A DNA stretch of 18,324 bases from an uncultured Bacteroidota bacterium (GTDB taxonomy: Bacteria > Bacteroidota > Bacteroidia > Bacteroidales > P3): NCBI GenBank assembly GCA_900545215.1, contig UQXW01000045.1, forward strand, positions 1 to 18,324, in the 5' to 3' direction. Positions within the stretch are counted from its first letter, which is position 1, and each line of letters opens with the position of its first letter. The position numbers and the translations under genes are program-made. The notes beneath the pieces were generated by a model. It was given only the letters and a program-made list of their open reading frames with translations. It did not search any database and had not been told where the DNA came from. Positions 14,490 to 18,324 of the stretch are shown here, piece by piece.

Positions 14490-15552
14490 AAACAGTGAAG
14501 CAAATGCCAAGCCGATGGTGATTACCGACCGTGGGGAGTGCGTCGAGGCGGTGGAGCCGGTGATTATTTCGGCGAGTCGTTCGACGGATATACCGGCTTT
14601 TTATTCGGAATGGTTTTTCAATCGTTTGAGAAAGGGCTATTGTGTTTGGAAGAATGTGTTTAACCGGAAATCGACCTACGTTTCGTTCAGGCGGTGCAGG
14701 GCTGTGGTGTTTTGGACAAAGAACCCGGAGCCGATTATGCCTTATCTGCATGAGCTTGACGAGAGGGGAATTCATTATTACTTCCAAATAACCTTGAATG
14801 ATTATGTTGCGGAGGGCTTCGAGCCTAATGTGCCGAGCGTGGAGCATAGAGTGGAGGTGTTCAAGAGGCTTTCCGAAAGGATTGGCAGGGAGAGGGTGAT
14901 TTGGCGTTTCGATCCGCTTATCGTTACGCCCTATTTGACGCCGCGGATGCTGCTTGAAAGAATTCGCAATGTGGGAAACATGTTGAAGGGTTACACTGAT
15001 AAGTTGGTGTTCAGCTTTGTCGATGTGGCGGCATACAAAAAAGTGAGGGAAAATCTTGTCAAGGAAACGTCTTGTTTCACAAAGGAAACGGTGTGTTCGG
15101 CTGAGATGACGGAGACGCAACGTAAGGAGTTGGTGGAGGGCTTGGCGGCATTGCGTGATGAGTGGAAGAGGCAGGGTTGGAGGCTGACGCTTGCAACATG
15201 CGGAGAAGAGGCTGACTTGGAAAACTACGGTATCGAGCATAATCGCTGTATCGATGGAGAGTTAATGAAAAAGGTGTTTGCCGATGACGAAGATTTCGTT
15301 TATTACCTTGAAACGGGCGAATTGCCGGAGCATAAGGGGCAACTCGATTTGTTCGGAGCCAAACACAGGAGTGCAAAGCAGTGGAAAGATAAGGGACAAC
15401 GCAAGGCTTGCGGCTGCATGCAGAGCAAGGATATAGGAATGTATAATACTTGCAGGCATTTTTGCGTATATTGCTATGCTAATAAGGACAGAGATTTGGT
15501 GAGGCGTAATGCGGCAAAGCATTCTCCGGAGAGCGAGGGCTTGATTGAATAG
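14479..15552 (+). CDS. DUF1848 family protein with C-terminal Cys cluster
   Basis: This 357-aa protein matches the DUF1848 pattern: VIISASRSTDIPAFYSEWF near the start, AVVFWTKNPEPIMPYL (about 75-90), YFQITLNDY, and ERVIWRFDPLI. The end has ACGC (about 309-312), then C-x3-C-x2-CYA (about 324-332), which resembles a radical-SAM or Fe-S ligand set displaced to the C-terminus. The biochemical role of the family is not known to me. ATG 14479 overlaps the 701-aa gene by 11 bases. A start at 14515 (MVITDRGECVEAVEP) would also fit. Base composition rises abruptly here (many gag, gtg, gcg codons), unlike the cassette, so this gene may belong to the older chromosome rather than to the cassette. Confidence 0.85.
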   Translation: MTNRNSEANAKPMVITDRGECVEAVEPVIISASRSTDIPAFYSEWFFNRLRKGYCVWKNVFNRKSTYVSFRRCRAVVFWTKNPEPIMPYLHELDERGIHYYFQITLNDYVAEGFEPNVPSVEHRVEVFKRLSERIGRERVIWRFDPLIVTPYLTPRMLLERIRNVGNMLKGYTDKLVFSFVDVAAYKKVRENLVKETSCFTKETVCSAEMTETQRKELVEGLAALRDEWKRQGWRLTLATCGEEADLENYGIEHNRCIDGELMKKVFADDEDFVYYLETGELPEHKGQLDLFGAKHRSAKQWKDKGQRKACGCMQSKDIGMYNTCRHFCVYCYANKDRDLVRRNAAKHSPESEGLIE

Positions 15553-15644
15553 AGTGTTTCCGTTCTTTGGATAACAATTTCGTACTTTCGACAAAATATT
15601 GCGATACAAGAATTTGCAAAAACGACTTTCGGACGAAGCCTAAA

Positions 15645-15715
15645 CAGCGTTTGAGAAAAATAAAACGCCGAAAGAATTTTTTGTAACGCCGTTTTAAAAA
15701 ATAAAACGCCGTTCT
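15645..15715. repeat. Palindromic intergenic repeat, copy C
   Basis: The segment 15648-15676 is identical to the reverse complement of 9856-9884 in copy B, and is followed by two more ACGCCGTT units (from 15686 and 15706). It contains CGCCGAAAGAA (15666-15676). It lies between the convergent DUF1848 and acyl-CoA synthetase genes. Confidence 0.7.
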
Positions 15716-15726
15716 GTTATATGATT

Positions 15727-15746
15727 AGAGGTCTGTATGAACCTCT
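15727..15746. terminator. Small hairpin between convergent genes
   Basis: AGAGGT (15727-15732) pairs with ACCTCT (15741-15746) around an 8-base loop. No T run follows on the plus strand. It probably adds to termination together with the hairpin at 15772. Confidence 0.4.
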
Positions 15747-15771
15747 GAAACGGGAAATATTCTTTTATACA

Positions 15772-15807
15772 AAAGAGAGCATTCCTCTTTTCGGGAACGC
15801 TCTCTTT
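15772..15807 (-). terminator. Terminator of the acyl-CoA synthetase gene
   Basis: AAAGAGAGC (15772-15780) pairs with GCTCTCTTT (15799-15807), extended by TTCC/GGAA past one A/C mismatch, with the loop TCTTTTCG. It lies about 40 bases beyond the stop at 15848. Both strands have short T-rich ends, so it may serve the facing DUF1848 gene too. Confidence 0.75.
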
Positions 15808-15847
15808 GTTTTGGCTGAAAAATCGCTTTCCGTTGCTGTTTTCTGAA

Positions 15848-17908
15848 TTATTTTTCTATTCTTATTCTTGCGTCAACGGCAACGACTGCTGTCGGTGAGC
15901 CTAACAACGGATTCAAGTCCATCTCGGCTATCTCCGGAGCGGCTTGAACCAGTGCTGAAACTCTTGCTATCTGGTCTGCATACAAGTCTTCGTTGACAGG
16001 TTCCTGACCTCTGACGCCTTGAATGATTTTGTAGCCTCTCAACTTCTTTATCATCTGTTTTGCTTCCTTTATTCCGATAGGAGCAAGTGAGGATTGAACA
16101 TCTTTCAACACCTCTATGAATATACCGCCCAAGCCGCATAGCACTTGGTGTCCGAAGAGTGGCGTACGCATGGAGCCTATGAATATTTCCGTTCCGAACA
16201 ACATCGGATAGGCTTGCACGGCGTAGGTGTCCTTTATCTTCATCAATCTCTCGAATTCGGCTCTTACGTGTGCTTCGTCCTTCACATTAAGGCTCACACC
16301 GCCCACATCGGATTTGTGAACCGGTCCCACAACCTTCATCACTTGCGGATAACCTGTCTTGTTTGCGAAAGCCACTATATCCTCCACCTTATCCGATGAA
16401 ACGTCAACGGCGTGATTTATTCCTGCTGCGTCGAGTAATTCGTTCATTATCTTGACATCGAGGTATCCGTTCTCGCAACGGGAGATGATTTCCCTTATTT
16501 TGGCAGTATCGATCTTCACCACATCGTCTTCGCTTGCCGGTTCCGGCGTTGCAACTATGCGTGCCACGGCGTTGCCGAACACTGTCTCGTCGGCGAAATA
16601 GGTATTGCCTCTATCTACGAACTCTCTCACCTCTTCGCCTGCCACAAGGGTTGATGGCAATATAGGGAAGATAGGCTTCTTTGCCGTTTTCATTTTGTCG
16701 GACAACACTCTGTATGCTTCATGAATGGGAGCAAGCCCCGGCGTTCCGAAGATAACGCACATTGCGTCTATGTCATCAAACTTGGTGTCGCAATAATCGA
16801 TGATTGTTCCGAGTTGTTCAGGAGTTCCCGTAGCAAGGAAGTCAATAGGGTTGCCCACTGCAGAACCGGGGAACAACTTGGTCAATAGTTCGTCTGCCTG
16901 TTTTCCTTCAATGTGAGGGATATTCAAACCGGCTTTGCTCAAAGCGTCCGTAAGCATCACGGCAGGACCGCCGGCGTGAGTGATGATTGCAATGTTCTTT
17001 CCCTCGAAATGCGGATAGGTGAAGATGTTTCCGACCGTGCAAAGTTCCTCTCTGCCATAGCATCTCACTATTCCGGCTTTTTTGAACAAGGCATCGACGG
17101 CAACATCGGGGCTTGCCAATGCACCGGTATGGGAAGAGGCTGCTCTCGAACCTGCTTCCGAAGAACCGGACTTTATTGCTGCTATTCTGCAACCCTTACG
17201 CCTCAAACTGCGTGCATGCTTCAAGAGTTTTTGAGGGTTCTTGATGTTCTCGATATACATCAATATAACCTTGGAAGAGTTTTCGTTGAAACTCTCATCG
17301 TGATATTCCAAAATGTCTTCTATTCCCAACTGTGCCGAATTGCCGACTGCCCAGCAGTGATTGAAGTGCAAGCCTTGTTGCATACCGATATCCATGATGA
17401 AACAGCCAGTTGCACCACTGCCGGTTATGAAGTCCACACCCTTAGGCGAGGATTTCGGAAAAGGCTTCGAGAATATGGCATGGTGATAAGGCGTGAAAAT
17501 ACCCGTACAGTTTGGACCGATAAGGCATGCTCCCGCATCTTCCACCAATTTGACTATTCGCTGTTCCAACTCCTTGCCTTCATGACTTTCTTCTCCGAAT
17601 CCTGCGGAAATGATTATGAAAGCCTTGGTGTTCTTTTCCTTGGTAAGAACGCTGACTGCGTTCTCCGTGAATTTGGCAGCTATTGCTATGACAGCCAAAT
17701 CGACCTGCGGAAGGTCTTTCACGTCTTTACAGCACTTTATTCCTTGGATTTCGTCCTCTTTGGGGTTGACAACATACAATTTTCCTTTGAAGCCCCCCTC
17801 TTTGATGTTCCTTAATATTGCTCCGCCGGGCTTTGCAGTGTCGTTGCTCGCACCAACGACGACTATGCTCTGCGGATTTACCAACTGCTTGGTTACTTTA
17901 CTACTCAT
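15848..17908 (-). CDS. ADP-forming acyl-CoA synthetase (acetate-CoA ligase type)
   Basis: This 686-aa protein is a fused alpha-beta NDP-forming acyl-CoA synthetase, converting acyl-CoA + ADP + Pi to acid + CoA + ATP in the cytoplasm. Residues 1-135 are the CoA-binding Rossmann domain (SIVVVGASNDTAKPGG). Residues about 155-440 hold the two succinyl-CoA ligase-like domains, with the phosphohistidine H260 in ASSHTGALA. Residues about 465-686 are the ATP-grasp domain, with GYPQVMKVVGPVHKSDVGGV and a glycine-rich GHQVLCGLGGIF. The length is normal for the fused form (about 690-710). It is likely used for energy gain from acetate, propionate or branched-chain acids in fermentation. It begins 18 bases after the stop of the next gene upstream and may share its transcript. 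Confidence 0.9.
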   Translation of the reverse strand: MSSKVTKQLVNPQSIVVVGASNDTAKPGGAILRNIKEGGFKGKLYVVNPKEDEIQGIKCCKDVKDLPQVDLAVIAIAAKFTENAVSVLTKEKNTKAFIIISAGFGEESHEGKELEQRIVKLVEDAGACLIGPNCTGIFTPYHHAIFSKPFPKSSPKGVDFITGSGATGCFIMDIGMQQGLHFNHCWAVGNSAQLGIEDILEYHDESFNENSSKVILMYIENIKNPQKLLKHARSLRRKGCRIAAIKSGSSEAGSRAASSHTGALASPDVAVDALFKKAGIVRCYGREELCTVGNIFTYPHFEGKNIAIITHAGGPAVMLTDALSKAGLNIPHIEGKQADELLTKLFPGSAVGNPIDFLATGTPEQLGTIIDYCDTKFDDIDAMCVIFGTPGLAPIHEAYRVLSDKMKTAKKPIFPILPSTLVAGEEVREFVDRGNTYFADETVFGNAVARIVATPEPASEDDVVKIDTAKIREIISRCENGYLDVKIMNELLDAAGINHAVDVSSDKVEDIVAFANKTGYPQVMKVVGPVHKSDVGGVSLNVKDEAHVRAEFERLMKIKDTYAVQAYPMLFGTEIFIGSMRTPLFGHQVLCGLGGIFIEVLKDVQSSLAPIGIKEAKQMIKKLRGYKIIQGVRGQEPVNEDLYADQIARVSALVQAAPEIAEMDLNPLLGSPTAVVAVDARIRIEK

Positions 17909-17926
17909 ATCTGTGTGTTTTATTTT

Positions 17927-18324
17927 TTAATCCTGCTTGTTGAAACTCGTGTATGCACAATTAAACCTCTCTCTCAACTTTCTGGAGGTATAATTATTCA
18001 AATCCGGAATGTCGATTTGCGGATATATATTTGTCGAATAAAATATCCCGCCTATCGGGTTATTGGAAAAATCTTTCACATCCTTATCTTCCACCATGTA
18101 TCGGCACTCCAACTGTTTTCCGTCCCTGTCATATTTCCTTTCACCCGGTTTCAGAATATATTCCTTCCCGTTTCTGAGTTGAAAATAGGCGACATTCGTG
18201 CTGTCGATCTCCATTCTACGGTCTCCTTCCGTAATTATGGCAATGCAATACCGTCCCTCGGAATACTGAAATTGCAAACAGATTTTCAACTCCTTGTATT
18301 CCGTATTAAGATAGTTCCTTTCAC
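17927..18324 (-). CDS. Unknown protein, 3' part only (runs off the window)
   Basis: The frame is open from its stop (17927) to the window edge on the minus strand, giving at least 132 residues. No ATG is needed inside: codons before an internal TTG (18289) read ERNYLNTEYKE, which looks genuine, so the real start lies beyond 18324. The visible part is beta-rich and charged: YCIAIITEGDRRMEI, VAYFQLRNGKEYIL, CRYMVEDKDVKDF, IGGIFYSTNIYP. No membrane helix is seen and I do not recognise the family. It ends 18 bases before the acyl-CoA synthetase start, so co-transcription is plausible. Confidence 0.6.
   Translation of the reverse strand, partial: ERNYLNTEYKELKICLQFQYSEGRYCIAIITEGDRRMEIDSTNVAYFQLRNGKEYILKPGERKYDRDGKQLECRYMVEDKDVKDFSNNPIGGIFYSTNIYPQIDIPDLNNYTSRKLRERFNCAYTSFNKQD

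Noticed and set aside
14374..15240. A long minus-strand open frame (288 codons) opposite DUF1848
   Set aside because: It has a His/Arg/Leu-rich composition typical of an antisense shadow, while the DUF1848 frame carries clear family motifs.
16913..17815. A 300-codon plus-strand open frame opposite the acyl-CoA synthetase
   Set aside because: It is antisense to a protein with intact catalytic motifs, its composition is shadow-like, and it has no start signal.
1..18324. CRISPR array, tRNA or rRNA genes
   Set aside because: No regularly spaced direct repeats were seen; no tRNA cloverleaf or rRNA-like stretch was recognised on either strand by eye.

Overview
The window looks like a Bacteroidota (probably Bacteroidales) chromosome. 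Promoter-like boxes follow the Bacteroidota pattern (TTTG, 19 bases, then TAnnTTTG or the close variant TTACTTTG), Shine-Dalgarno sequences are weak, base composition is moderately AT-rich, and an IS30-type transposase relic and a DUF2795-type small protein are present. I cannot name the genus.

Layout. (1) 1-480: a decayed IS30-family transposase, minus strand. (2) 516-6942: an accessory block of mostly small plus-strand genes. It holds a frameshifted DUF2795-type gene, a small helix-turn-helix protein behind a long nested-hairpin leader, and two gene sets. Each set sits behind a near-identical 48-base hairpin element fused to a promoter (1500-1575 and 3754-3829). Set 1 is a 189-aa protein, a Nth-like Fe-S DNA glycosylase/AP lyase with an extra N-terminal region, and a 68-aa protein. 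Set 2 is a lysine-rich protein made of two 30-residue repeats, a TerB-like helical protein, a coiled-coil protein and two paralogues of the 189-aa protein. A small membrane protein and a BacNav-like voltage-gated channel follow. (3) 7122-9686: a minus-strand MATE + MFS transporter pair. (4) 10104-10432: a hairpin-rich non-coding stretch with a promoter-like box and an intrinsic terminator, probably an unannotated RNA of about 315 nt. (5) 10497-14489: three tightly packed genes (SAM methyltransferase-like, minimal UvrD/SF1 helicase-like, 701-aa unknown). A DUF1848 gene overlaps the last of them. (6) 15848-18324, minus strand: an ADP-forming acyl-CoA synthetase preceded by the 3' part of an unknown gene that runs off the window.

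How it fits together. The shared 48-base element implies that the two small-gene sets are co-regulated. Three paralogues sharing one domain, plus TerB-like, basic-repeat and coiled-coil partners and a DNA-repair-type enzyme, look like one functional system that I cannot match to a named one. The methyltransferase/helicase/701-aa cassette behind a structured RNA is a second candidate system, possibly phage defence, but that role is inferred from gene types and context only. A family of palindromic repeats built on CGCCGAAAGAA lies in three intergenic gaps (about 7005-7092, 9821-9890, 15645-15715), flanking the transporter pair and the helicase cassette.
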